64,000 bases of DNA from DASXTK01 sp036505485. GTDB taxonomy: Bacteria > Actinomycetota > Acidimicrobiia > Acidimicrobiales > VFJN01. The notes beneath the pieces were generated by a model. The model was given only the letters and a program-made list of their open reading frames with translations. It did no database searches and was not told the DNA's origin. This document shows, one piece after another, positions 33,248-41,190 of this stretch; position 1 is the stretch's first letter, and the number at the start of each line of letters is the position of its first letter. The translations under genes were made by a program, and so were the position numbers. The stretch lies in contig DASXTK010000310.1 in assembly GCA_036505485.1 (NCBI GenBank), forward strand, positions 16,139-80,138, read 5' to 3'.

Positions 33248-34498
33248 TCAGGGCGTCCACATCCGGCAGTGGGTGCCCGGGATGTTGTGGGTCGGGTTGG
33301 CGGTGGCGTCCAGCGGACCGAAGCCGAAGTCGATCAACGTGCTGGCCTTGTCGCCGTTGCACAGCGGGCTCTTGACCACGGGCGAGGCCACGTTGTCGAA
33401 GCCCACGAACCGCTTCGCAGCCTTGTAGCTGTTCGCACCGGTCGTGTTGTCGATGACGTTCCACACGTACCGCACTGCGGGATACGCCGGCGTCGGGTCG
33501 TTCAAGGGAACGTTGCCCTCGGCGACCGGACCGTTGGGGTCCGACGCGGTCGGGGTGCGCGGCTCCCACTTGCCGCCGACCAAACGAACCGGAATCTCGA
33601 ACCCGAGTGTGGGCTCAGATGTGTCGTCCAAGTCGAGGTACGCCTGGCCGAAGCGGTCATCGGTGGTCGTGCCCCGGGCCATCGACACCCAGTTGCCCAC
33701 CGAGTACGGCTCCACTGCGGTCTGCTCGTCACCGTTGTTGTGGACCGTGAGACCAGTGTTCTCCTGGGTTTGGTTGATCGGGCACGAGACGATGGTGTTG
33801 GGGTCGAAGCCGAGCATGGCGACGAACGACTGGAACGTGCCCGAGCCGGTCTGGGGCGAGTAGCGCTCGATGGGGCCTGCAGTCCCGCCGAGTTGGCTCC
33901 AGTTGGTGATGGTGCAGTTGAAGATGCCCCGCACCTCGTTCAGGGTGATGTCATGGTCGGCCGGGATGTGTGAGCTGGCCGTGGTGATCCCGAGAGTGTC
34001 GAGACCGAAGGCGTAGTACTCGAACGACGCCAGGTCGGTGCCGGGAACCGTGCCGACGGCACGGGGTGGCCCCGACGACCGGGCGATGTCGATGCACCCA
34101 TCGCCGGCCTGCACCGACAGGAGCAGGGCGTTGCGCCCGGCGCTGGAGCCGTTGGGCCGGAGTACCTCACCAGCGACAGAAGTTGGGGTCCGATACGTCC
34201 GGGTGGGGCAGGGGGTGACGCCGTCGCTGGGGACCGTGTGGCCGGGGTCCGGCGTGACCAGCGAGATGGCCAACACGTTCTGGTTATCGTCCGCGTCGGG
34301 GTTGTACCCGGTGTCGGCGTTGTACTGGGCGGCCAGAGCCTTCATCACGTCCTGCGTGGTGTCCGAGCCGGCCATGGTGATCGACTGCTTGACGCCGTCA
34401 TTGGTGCCACACGCTGACGCCAGGGCCGAGATCGCGAACAGCACCGCAGCACTCCCCACGACCCCGCGCGCTCGGCGGGCGCTGAATGATCCAAGCAT
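33248..34498 (-). CDS. pstS: PstS-type phosphate-binding lipoprotein
   Basis: Phosphate-binding protein that feeds the PstCA transporter. A signal peptide ends at the lipobox LASAC, and the mature protein has MAGSDTTQDVMKALAAQYN and the substrate-loop GSGTFQSFVAMLGFD. Several cysteine pairs suggest disulfides. The ATG at 34498 is the one that directly precedes the signal peptide; upstream codons are shadow. The gene diverges from pstC and lies downstream of no other pst gene on its strand. It is longer (416 residues) than typical PstS. Confidence 0.85.
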   Translation of the reverse strand: MLGSFSARRARGVVGSAAVLFAISALASACGTNDGVKQSITMAGSDTTQDVMKALAAQYNADTGYNPDADDNQNVLAISLVTPDPGHTVPSDGVTPCPTRTYRTPTSVAGEVLRPNGSSAGRNALLLSVQAGDGCIDIARSSGPPRAVGTVPGTDLASFEYYAFGLDTLGITTASSHIPADHDITLNEVRGIFNCTITNWSQLGGTAGPIERYSPQTGSGTFQSFVAMLGFDPNTIVSCPINQTQENTGLTVHNNGDEQTAVEPYSVGNWVSMARGTTTDDRFGQAYLDLDDTSEPTLGFEIPVRLVGGKWEPRTPTASDPNGPVAEGNVPLNDPTPAYPAVRYVWNVIDNTTGANSYKAAKRFVGFDNVASPVVKSPLCNGDKASTLIDFGFGPLDATANPTHNIPGTHCRMWTP

Positions 34499-34764
34499 TC
34501 TGATTCTGATCCTCCTGAGCCCCAGGGGCTCAAAGTCGGTGTCGTGCACACATCTCTGCGTTGCACGCGCCCGTCCCCCGGACGCGGCCTCGTTCTGGCA
34601 CACGAAGATGAACGCCCCGGGTGGTCTCGGGAGAACCGGCGATGAAGGTCCCAAGCGCACTCGGTGAAATCCTCGGCCGTTCGCCTGGCGGGCCCCGAGA
34701 GTTCCGTTTCCGTTCGTTCTGCGGGCGTTGCCTAGCTCGAGAGGCGTTGGTTTGATGCACGCCG
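34499..34764. other. Divergent regulatory region between pstS and pstC
   Basis: A 266-bp region should hold both promoters. A single GTTCATCTTCG-like unit on the minus strand resembles one half of an actinobacterial PHO box, but no adjacent second repeat is visible, so I do not call a PhoP site. The stretch AGTTCCGTTTCCGTTCGTTC near 34690 contains short direct repeats. Confidence 0.4.
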
Positions 34765-35745
34765 ATGGCAACGAGCCCCCCGCTCTTGCGCGCCCGGAAG
34801 CGTCGCGAGGTCACCGACGAGCCGACGCGGACCGACCGCTTTTTCGGCTACTTCACGAGTGCTGCGGGTCTAACCGTCCTCGCCCTGATGGTGCTCGTCG
34901 GGTTGTTCCTGTTCCTCCGGGCTCGCGACGCCTTCGACGTCATGGGCACCAAGTTCTTCACCACCGTCGAGTGGAAACCCGACGATGCGTCGCCGAGCTT
35001 CGGAGTCCGGGGCCTCGTCACCGGAACCGTGCTGGTCGGGCTGATCGCGTTCGTGATCGCGGTGCCGGTGGGCACCTGCGCCGGCCTGTTCATCACCGAG
35101 TTCGCCTCGCCGCGTTGGCGCAGCGTGCTGACCTCGCTGGTCGATCTGCTGGCCGCCATTCCCAGCCTGCTCTATGGGCTGTGGGGACTGGTGTTCCTCC
35201 AGGACAAGATCGCGCCGCTGTCGGCCTGGTTGGCTCGGCACTTCGATTGGATCCCGCTGTTCCGGGTCAACGAGAACCCCGACTACATCCAGACCATGTT
35301 CATCGCTGGCGTCGTCGTCTCGCTGATGGTGATCCCCATCGTCGCCTCGATCACCCGGGAGGTGTTCTCCCAGACGCCCCCGGGCGAGAAGGAGGCGGCG
35401 CTCGCTCTGGGCGGCACCCGGTGGGGGATGGTACGACGGGTGGTGATCCCCTATGGCCGGGGTGGGATCGTCGGAGCGTCGATGCTCGGCCTCGGCCGAG
35501 CCCTGGGCGAGACCATCGCCGTGTTCCTACTCCTCCCTCAGGTGCCGGAGGAGACCATCCGCGTGCTGCAGCACGGAGGTGCGACCGTGTCGGGCTTCAT
35601 CGTGCAGCGAGCCGGCGGTAGCGAGCTCAACATCTCGGGATTGATGGGCGCGGGCCTGATGCTGTTCATCATGACGCTCACCACCAACCTGATTGCCTCC
35701 ACCGTCATCGCCCGGAGCCGTTCCGGCGCGGGGGTCGAGCTGTAG
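34765..35745 (+). CDS. pstC: Phosphate ABC transporter permease PstC
   Basis: First membrane subunit of the high-affinity phosphate importer. The 326-residue protein has six transmembrane segments and the EAA loop REVFSQTPPGEKEAALALGGTRWG. The gene ends in TAGTG, where the last base of the stop starts pstA, so translation is coupled. The early segment SAAGLTVLALMVLVGLFLF is helix 1. Confidence 0.93.
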   Translation: MATSPPLLRARKRREVTDEPTRTDRFFGYFTSAAGLTVLALMVLVGLFLFLRARDAFDVMGTKFFTTVEWKPDDASPSFGVRGLVTGTVLVGLIAFVIAVPVGTCAGLFITEFASPRWRSVLTSLVDLLAAIPSLLYGLWGLVFLQDKIAPLSAWLARHFDWIPLFRVNENPDYIQTMFIAGVVVSLMVIPIVASITREVFSQTPPGEKEAALALGGTRWGMVRRVVIPYGRGGIVGASMLGLGRALGETIAVFLLLPQVPEETIRVLQHGGATVSGFIVQRAGGSELNISGLMGAGLMLFIMTLTTNLIASTVIARSRSGAGVEL

Positions 35746-36914
35746 TGGCCACGCCGCTGCTCGCCCCCCCTCGATCCGCCCCGACCCCAGTGGCCGGGCG
35801 GGCCCGGCGCCGGCCGAGCGAACTGACCGCCACCGACATCGGCACCATCGTCGGCTGCGCCCTGAGTGCCATCGCGCTCACCTGGTTGATCTTCGCCCGT
35901 CTGACCGAAGGCGTGGGCTGGTTCGGCTTCGGCGTGGTCGCCTACCTCACCTTCGTGGTGCTCTTCGCGCTGGTCACGACCGACCGGCTCGGCCGCCTCG
36001 TTGCGGCGGACCGTGTGGCAACGGTTCTGGTCTCAACCGGAGCGGTGTTGCTGATGGTGCCTCTCGGGTTCCTGATCGTCTACATCGTCGCCAAAGGCCT
36101 CCCCCACCTACGCCCCAACTTCTTCACCGAGGACCAACGGGGGGTCAGCACCGCCGACCCATCAACGGCGGGCGGAGGATCCCACGCCATCGTGGGGAGC
36201 CTCGAACAGGTTGCCCTGGCCCTCGCCTTCACGGTGCCTCTGGGTCTCACCACCGCCGTCTTCCTCAACGAGACCCGCAGCCGGTTCCGGCGGCCCATCC
36301 GCATCCTGGTCGACGCCATGAGCGGCCTGCCGTCGATCGTGGCGGGCCTGTTCATCTATGCCGTCTTCGTCATCCCCTACGCCGACTCGGTCAAGGTGTT
36401 CGGGCTGCACATCTTCGGATACAACGGGCTGCTGGCCGCCTTGGCGCTGTCGCTGGTCATGACCCCCACCATCACCCGCACGTTCGAGCTGGTGCTGCGG
36501 CTGGTACCCGACGGGCTGCGCGAGGCCAGCCTCGCGCTCGGCGCCTCTCGGGCCCGCACCGTGTGGTCGGTCGTGCTCCCCACCGCGCGCAGCGGGGCCA
36601 CGACCGCCATAGTGCTCGGCATCGCACGGGCAGTCGGTGAGACGGCACCGCTGTTGTTCACGGCGTTCGGACAGACGCTGATGAACACGAACCCTCTGGA
36701 CGACCCCCAGGAAAGCCTCCCCTTGTTCGTGTACCGCTACATCCGCGAACCGAACGCGGAGATCAGGGAACGCGGCTTCGTCGGCGCCACCGTGCTCCTG
36801 CTCATCGTGCTCAGCCTCTTCGCCGTGGCCCGCTACATCGGACGGGATCGTTCGCGTCAAAAGACCCGCCGGATCACACCGATCTTCGCCCGCTCCCAGG
36901 AGAGCAGCACATGA
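35745..36914 (+). CDS. pstA: Phosphate ABC transporter permease PstA
   Basis: Second membrane subunit of the phosphate importer. The 389-residue protein starts with GTG on the last base of the pstC stop. The EAA-type loop GLREASLALGASRARTVWSVVLP and six C-terminal transmembrane segments are present. An extra pair of helices near the N-terminus (about 28-80) makes it longer than the E. coli protein, as in many actinobacteria. Confidence 0.93.
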   Translation: MATPLLAPPRSAPTPVAGRARRRPSELTATDIGTIVGCALSAIALTWLIFARLTEGVGWFGFGVVAYLTFVVLFALVTTDRLGRLVAADRVATVLVSTGAVLLMVPLGFLIVYIVAKGLPHLRPNFFTEDQRGVSTADPSTAGGGSHAIVGSLEQVALALAFTVPLGLTTAVFLNETRSRFRRPIRILVDAMSGLPSIVAGLFIYAVFVIPYADSVKVFGLHIFGYNGLLAALALSLVMTPTITRTFELVLRLVPDGLREASLALGASRARTVWSVVLPTARSGATTAIVLGIARAVGETAPLLFTAFGQTLMNTNPLDDPQESLPLFVYRYIREPNAEIRERGFVGATVLLLIVLSLFAVARYIGRDRSRQKTRRITPIFARSQESST

Positions 36915-37837
36915 CGGACTTCGGCCAGCAGCCGGTGACGACCGCGGCCATACCTCCCCCACCTCCTCCGCCTCCTCCCGGCGCCAATGGTGACACCGAG
37001 CAGCTCGGCCTTGGCGATCAGCTGGCGCCCTCCCGGCCGGTCGCGCTGACCGGTGGCCCGCCGCCCGGAGCCGCCACCATCGTGACCCGAGACGCCTGCG
37101 CCTGGTTCGGTGAGAACTTGGTGCTCGAAGGCGTGGATCTCACCATGCCCCGCGGTGAGGTCACCGCGCTGATCGGCCCGTCGGGTTGCGGCAAATCGAC
37201 CTTCCTACGCTTGCTCAACCGCATGCACGAGCTCGTGCCCGGAGCCAGTCTGGCCGGCGAGGTGCTGCTCGACGGTGAGGACATCTACCGCTACGGCATG
37301 CGGGCCCAGCAGGTCCGGCTGCGCATCGGCATGGTGTTCCAGAAGCCGAACCCGTTCCCGGCCATGAGCATCCGCGACAACGTGCTGTCCGGCCTGAAGC
37401 TGGCCCGCGTCGGTTGCTCCGACAAGAAGGCGCTGGTGGAGCGGTCGCTGCGCCGGGCCGGATTGTGGCGTGAGGTGCGTGATCGTCTGGGTGATCCGGG
37501 CGGCGCCTTGTCGGGGGGTCAGCAACAGCGGCTCTGCATCGCCCGAGCGTTGGCCGTCCAGCCCAACGTCCTGCTGATGGACGAGCCCTGCTCGGCCCTT
37601 GACCCCACCTCGACCCGCGTGATCGAGGACACCATCGCTGAACTGCGTGATGCGGTCACGGTGATCATCGTGACCCACAACATGCAACAGGCGCAGCGGG
37701 TGTCGGACCGCTGCGCCTTCTTCCTCGCAGCTGAGAACGAACCCGGCCGGGTGATCGAGTGGGGCCCGACCGACAAGATGTTCTCCGACCCCGACGACGA
37801 CCGGACCTTGGCCTATGTCGAAGGGCGGTTCGGCTGA
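36911..37837 (+). CDS. pstB: Phosphate ABC transporter ATP-binding protein PstB
   Basis: ATPase of the phosphate importer. Walker A GPSGCGKST (89-97), signature LSGGQQQRLCIARAL, Walker B VLLMDEPCSALDPTS and the H-loop IVTHNMQQA identify PstB. Unusually, a proline-rich leader of about 55 residues (nine consecutive prolines at 15-23) precedes the conserved domain. The ATG overlaps the pstA stop (ATGA). Confidence 0.94.
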   Translation: MTDFGQQPVTTAAIPPPPPPPPPGANGDTEQLGLGDQLAPSRPVALTGGPPPGAATIVTRDACAWFGENLVLEGVDLTMPRGEVTALIGPSGCGKSTFLRLLNRMHELVPGASLAGEVLLDGEDIYRYGMRAQQVRLRIGMVFQKPNPFPAMSIRDNVLSGLKLARVGCSDKKALVERSLRRAGLWREVRDRLGDPGGALSGGQQQRLCIARALAVQPNVLLMDEPCSALDPTSTRVIEDTIAELRDAVTVIIVTHNMQQAQRVSDRCAFFLAAENEPGRVIEWGPTDKMFSDPDDDRTLAYVEGRFG

Positions 37838-37838
37838 C

Positions 37839-39407
37839 GTGGCGGCCGGGCGCTGGCACCGGCGATCGTTCCTGGCCGCGGCGGCGGTCGCCGGCATCCT
37901 CTCGGCTGGACTGGCACCCGCGGCCCAGGCCCGGCCCGAGGCACCCACCCAGGCGGGCTCGTCGGTTCTCGGTGTCGGTTCGACCTACGTGGGATTGGCC
38001 ATGCAGCAGTGGGTCTCCGACGCGCAGGTGAGGGGCATCGACGTGAACTACACGCCGAGCGGTTCTCCCAATGGCCTCAACCGCTTCGCCGGCCGCACGG
38101 TCGACTTCGCCGGCACCGAGGCCGAGTTCTCGTCGCTCGGCGAGTCCGATCCGGTCACCCGCGGCTATCAGTACGTCCCGGACATCGCGGGCGCGGTGGC
38201 CATCATGTACAACGTCCAGGACAGCGCCGGGCGGCAGGTCGACTACCTGCACCTGTCACGCTCCACGGTTGCCCGGATCTTCATCGGCGCCATCACCCAC
38301 TGGGACGACCAGGCGATCATCGACGACAACGCCGCCGCCAACCTCCGGTTGCCCCACGAACCGATCAAGGTCGTCTACCGATCCGGGCAGTCGGGCACCA
38401 CGGCCCTGTTCTACGACTTCGTCGCCAACACCGAGCCCTCCGGCTTCCAAAACTGGGTCGCCGGTCATCAGCTTCCGACCAACCATCGCATCATCGAGAT
38501 CCCTGCTGACTTCGCGCCCCTCACCCACGGGGTAGGCGACTCGGCGGGCATGGCTCAGTTCGTCGCCGGAAGCGCGGGGCTCTGGTCGATCGGGTACGAT
38601 GAGTTCGGCTACGCGCTCTCCTTCGGGGCCAACGCGGCCTGGATCCAGAACGCCGCGGGAAGGTGGGTGCTGCCGTACGCCGAGAACATCTCGGCCGCGC
38701 TCGAGAGCGCCGCTCTGCGACCCGACCTAAGCCAGGAGCTGTCCGGCGTCTACAGCAGCACCAACGCCATCGCGTACCCCATCTCGGCCTACAGCTACAT
38801 CGTCACTGCTTGCGCGCCAGCGGCCGACCGGAGCACCTGCCAGGGCAACTACGACGACGCCGGGACGGCCAAGACGATGACCGACTTCCTGGACTACATC
38901 GCATGCGACGGACAGGTCCCCGCGGCACGGATGGGCTACTCGCCGCTCCCACCCCTCCTCTCCCAGGAGGTGATCAACTCCATCGGCCGGATGAACGGCA
39001 CGGCGGCACCCAAACAGCTCAGCCCTGAGAACTGCTCGAACCCCCGGTTCCACGGCTCGCTCGGGGAGGGCGCCGGGGCGCCTGAGGACCCCTTCGCCGG
39101 CCTGGACCCCAACGGTTCCGGTGCTGGGAACACCGGCCAACAGACCAATACCACCGGTGGTGGAGCCGACCAAGCGGCCGCCGCCGATGCCAGCGCCACG
39201 ACCGAAAGCGCCGGGGCCGGACGAGGTGGTGTCGACGCCGTCGGCGGTGGATCAGGCGAGTACCGGGACGCCGATCCGGCCTCGTACAAGGGCGAAGGCG
39301 GCGCTGGTCTGGGCCGGTGGCCGATGGTGACGTTGCTCGGCCTGCTCGCCGCACCCCCTCTCGGCGGATCACTCTGGTCGCTGCGCCGCCGCGCTCGACT
39401 CCGCTAG
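37839..39407 (+). CDS. Second PstS-like protein, Tat-exported and membrane-anchored
   Basis: Phosphate-binding-type protein encoded directly after pstB. It has a twin-arginine-like signal (HRRSFLAAAAVAG), a PstS fold (STYVGLAMQQWVSDA; FAGTEAEFSSLGES; YRSGQSGTTALFYDF), a Gly/Ala/Asp-rich stalk and a C-terminal helix with an arginine-rich tail (WSLRRRARLR). The GTG at 37839 lies one base after the pstB stop; an in-frame ATG at 37815 inside pstB is the alternative. It is the third putative phosphate-binding protein in the locus and, like the 739-residue protein, is anchored at its C-terminus. Confidence 0.82.
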   Translation: MAAGRWHRRSFLAAAAVAGILSAGLAPAAQARPEAPTQAGSSVLGVGSTYVGLAMQQWVSDAQVRGIDVNYTPSGSPNGLNRFAGRTVDFAGTEAEFSSLGESDPVTRGYQYVPDIAGAVAIMYNVQDSAGRQVDYLHLSRSTVARIFIGAITHWDDQAIIDDNAAANLRLPHEPIKVVYRSGQSGTTALFYDFVANTEPSGFQNWVAGHQLPTNHRIIEIPADFAPLTHGVGDSAGMAQFVAGSAGLWSIGYDEFGYALSFGANAAWIQNAAGRWVLPYAENISAALESAALRPDLSQELSGVYSSTNAIAYPISAYSYIVTACAPAADRSTCQGNYDDAGTAKTMTDFLDYIACDGQVPAARMGYSPLPPLLSQEVINSIGRMNGTAAPKQLSPENCSNPRFHGSLGEGAGAPEDPFAGLDPNGSGAGNTGQQTNTTGGGADQAAAADASATTESAGAGRGGVDAVGGGSGEYRDADPASYKGEGGAGLGRWPMVTLLGLLAAPPLGGSLWSLRRRARLR

Positions 39408-39408
39408 C

Positions 39409-40056
39409 TCAGGCCTTGGCGGGTACGTCGAGACTGGCGAGGAGGGCTCGGACTCTGTTGCCGATGAGGTCGCGGATGGGGCGGACGGCGTCGAGGCTCT
39501 GGCCGGCGGGGTCGTCCAGCTCCCAGTCTTCGTAACGTTTGCCCAGGAAGATGGGGCAGGCGTCGCCACAGCCCATGGTGACCACCACGTCGGCGGCGCG
39601 GATGATCTCGTCGGTCCAGGGCTTGGGGAACTCCTGGGCGATGTCGATGCCGACCTCGCGCATGGCGGCGACGGCAGCGGGGTTGATCTCGCTGCCGGGT
39701 TCCGAGCCACCGGACCAGGCGGTGGCTTTGCCGCCGGCGAGGTGGTTGAACCAGCCCAGTGCCATCTGGGAACGGCCGGCGTTGTGGACGCACAGGAACA
39801 GCACGATCGGGATGCCGTCGTCATGTTTGCCTTCGACTTTGGCAAGGGCCGTGAGGCGTTGCCGAGCGAAGCGCTCCCCGAGCAGCGACAGGAAGTTGAC
39901 GAAGCTGGCCTTGCCCGCGAACTGGTCGTAGCTGGTCTCCAAGAACAGCTGGATGGTCTCAGTCGAGAACGTGCCCTCGAACTCCTGGTGCAGGTGGTTG
40001 GCTGCCGTCCGCAGGGCGAGGTGTTGGTCGGGGCTCAGAGAGTTGAGATCGGGCAT
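39409..40056 (-). CDS. arsC: Arsenate reductase, low-molecular-weight phosphatase type
   Basis: Reduces arsenate to arsenite. The 215-residue protein has an N-terminal three-helix domain (about 1-75, as in actinobacterial ArsC fusions) and a LMW-PTPase fold with the P-loop LFLCVHNAGRSQMA (Cys89, Arg95) and a later Cys pair region (GCGDACPIF). The ATG at 40056 has a strong RBS (AGGAGGT) inside the aquaglyceroporin gene, whose end it overlaps by 98 bases. The electron donor (thioredoxin or mycothiol) is not evident. Confidence 0.9.
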   Translation of the reverse strand: MPDLNSLSPDQHLALRTAANHLHQEFEGTFSTETIQLFLETSYDQFAGKASFVNFLSLLGERFARQRLTALAKVEGKHDDGIPIVLFLCVHNAGRSQMALGWFNHLAGGKATAWSGGSEPGSEINPAAVAAMREVGIDIAQEFPKPWTDEIIRAADVVVTMGCGDACPIFLGKRYEDWELDDPAGQSLDAVRPIRDLIGNRVRALLASLDVPAKA

Positions 40057-40750
40057 CGAGGACCTCCTCGAGTGACGGTTCAGGTTCAGGGAACAGCACC
40101 CGCGCCACGGCCACCGCGATGACCGCGCCTACGAGTTGGGCGCCGATGAAGAGCGGCAGGGAGGCGGGCGCGATGCCGGCGAAGCTGTCGGTGAGGGTCC
40201 GGGCCAGGGTGACAGCCGGGTTGGCGAAGCTGGTGGAGGACGTGAACCAATAGGCGGCGCCGATGTAGCCGGCCACCGCCACCGGGACTGCTGCGGCGCG
40301 ACCGGAGCGCACGACCCCGAAGATCATCGTGAGCAGCCCGAACGTGGCGATCACCTCGGCCAGGGCGTGGGCGCCAGTGGCACGGTCCGTGCTGGACCAG
40401 TCGATCGCTGAGAGCTCGAACATCACGTTGGCGGCGACTGCACCAAGACAACCCCCGGTGATCTGGGCAGCTATGTAGGCGCCGGCGACCCGGGTGTCGA
40501 TCTTGGCGGTCAGACGTTCGGCGAGCGTCACCGCGGGATTGAAGTGCGCCCCCGAAACCGACCCGAACGTGAAGATCAACGCGACCAGGGCCAGGACGGT
40601 CGCCGTCGAGCTCTCCAGCAGTTGCAGACCGACCTCATCGGGCGAGAGCTGTTGGGCGGCGATTCCGGAACCGACGACCGCACACACCAGCAGCCCCGTT
40701 CCCAGTCCTTCGGCCAGGCATCGAGCCGCCAGGGTCGGTTGGGCGTTCAT
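39959..40750 (-). CDS. aqpS: MIP-family channel in arsenic operon (AqpS-like)
   Basis: Aquaglyceroporin-type channel likely to release arsenite down its gradient, as known for AqpS in Sinorhizobium. The 263-residue protein has six transmembrane helices and both NPA boxes (GAHFNPAVTLAERL and SFANPAVTLARTL). The ATG overlaps the arsR stop (ATGA). Its hydrophilic tail (about 225-263) lies over the start of arsC. The gene replaces the usual ArsB or Acr3 pump, which is absent here. Confidence 0.88.
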   Translation of the reverse strand: MNAQPTLAARCLAEGLGTGLLVCAVVGSGIAAQQLSPDEVGLQLLESSTATVLALVALIFTFGSVSGAHFNPAVTLAERLTAKIDTRVAGAYIAAQITGGCLGAVAANVMFELSAIDWSSTDRATGAHALAEVIATFGLLTMIFGVVRSGRAAAVPVAVAGYIGAAYWFTSSTSFANPAVTLARTLTDSFAGIAPASLPLFIGAQLVGAVIAVAVARVLFPEPEPSLEEVLDARSQLSEPRPTPRPADGSQPPAPGVRGHVLD

Positions 40751-41058
40751 GCGCAGGGCCGTCGGCGAGAGCCCAGGGGTTCGGAGGCCAGCTCGCCGAG
40801 CCGGTCGGCGAGCTGGGCGATGACCCGCCGGTCGAGGGAGTAGTAGGTGAAGGCGCCGACCCTCTCGGAGGTCACCACACCGGCCTGGCGCAGGACCCGG
40901 AGGTGATGGCTGATCAGTGGCTGGGCGGCGTCGAGCTCGCCGACCAGGTGACAGGTGCACAGGTCCTCGACGGCGAGGCGCAGGACGATCTCCCAGCGCA
41001 ACGGTTCGCCGAGGAGCTTGAGCAGCGCTCCTGCGTCGGTCGTGATGTCGACGGCCAT
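40747..41058 (-). CDS. arsR: ArsR family arsenic-responsive repressor
   Basis: Metalloid-sensing winged-HTH repressor heading the arsR-aqpS-arsC operon. The DNA-binding segment AAQPLISHHLRVLRQAGVV and the metal site motif DLCTCHL (the ELCXCDL site of ArsR) are visible. I favour the ATG at 41058 (MAVDITTDAG); an ATG at 41073 would lie within the palindromic operator. At 103 residues it is of normal length. Confidence 0.9.
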   Translation of the reverse strand: MAVDITTDAGALLKLLGEPLRWEIVLRLAVEDLCTCHLVGELDAAQPLISHHLRVLRQAGVVTSERVGAFTYYSLDRRVIAQLADRLGELASEPLGSRRRPCA

Positions 41059-41060
41059 CG

Positions 41061-41078
41061 CATCAATGCTCATTGATG
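41061..41078. promoter_or_regulatory. ArsR operator palindrome
   Basis: CATCAATG-CT-CATTGATG is a perfect 18-bp inverted repeat and fits the ATCAA-N6-TTGAT form of ArsR/SmtB sites. It lies immediately upstream of the preferred arsR start, so repressor binding would cover the transcription start. Confidence 0.8.
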
Positions 41079-41133
41079 TACTGGGGCTGAGGCAAACGAA
41101 CAGCGCGTGGACACCAGGTGTCGTCTCGGAGCT

Positions 41134-41174
41134 GTGACCTCTGGCTCCCGGCATGGAGAGGAGCCAGAGGTCAC
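41134..41174. repeat. Hairpin related to the TGTGACCT palindromes
   Basis: Arms GTGACCTCTGGCTCC and GGAGCCAGAGGTCAC flank an 11-base loop. The core GTGACCT matches the perfect palindromes at 12159 and 27424. Here it lies 16 bases after the PhoX-like gene stop and could act as its terminator. Confidence 0.7.
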
Positions 41175-41190
41175 CAGGTGGGCCGCTGGG

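Noticed and set aside
34499..34764. PHO box for PhoP between pstS and pstC
   Set aside because: Only one loosely matching 11-base unit was seen, without the adjacent direct repeat that defines the site.
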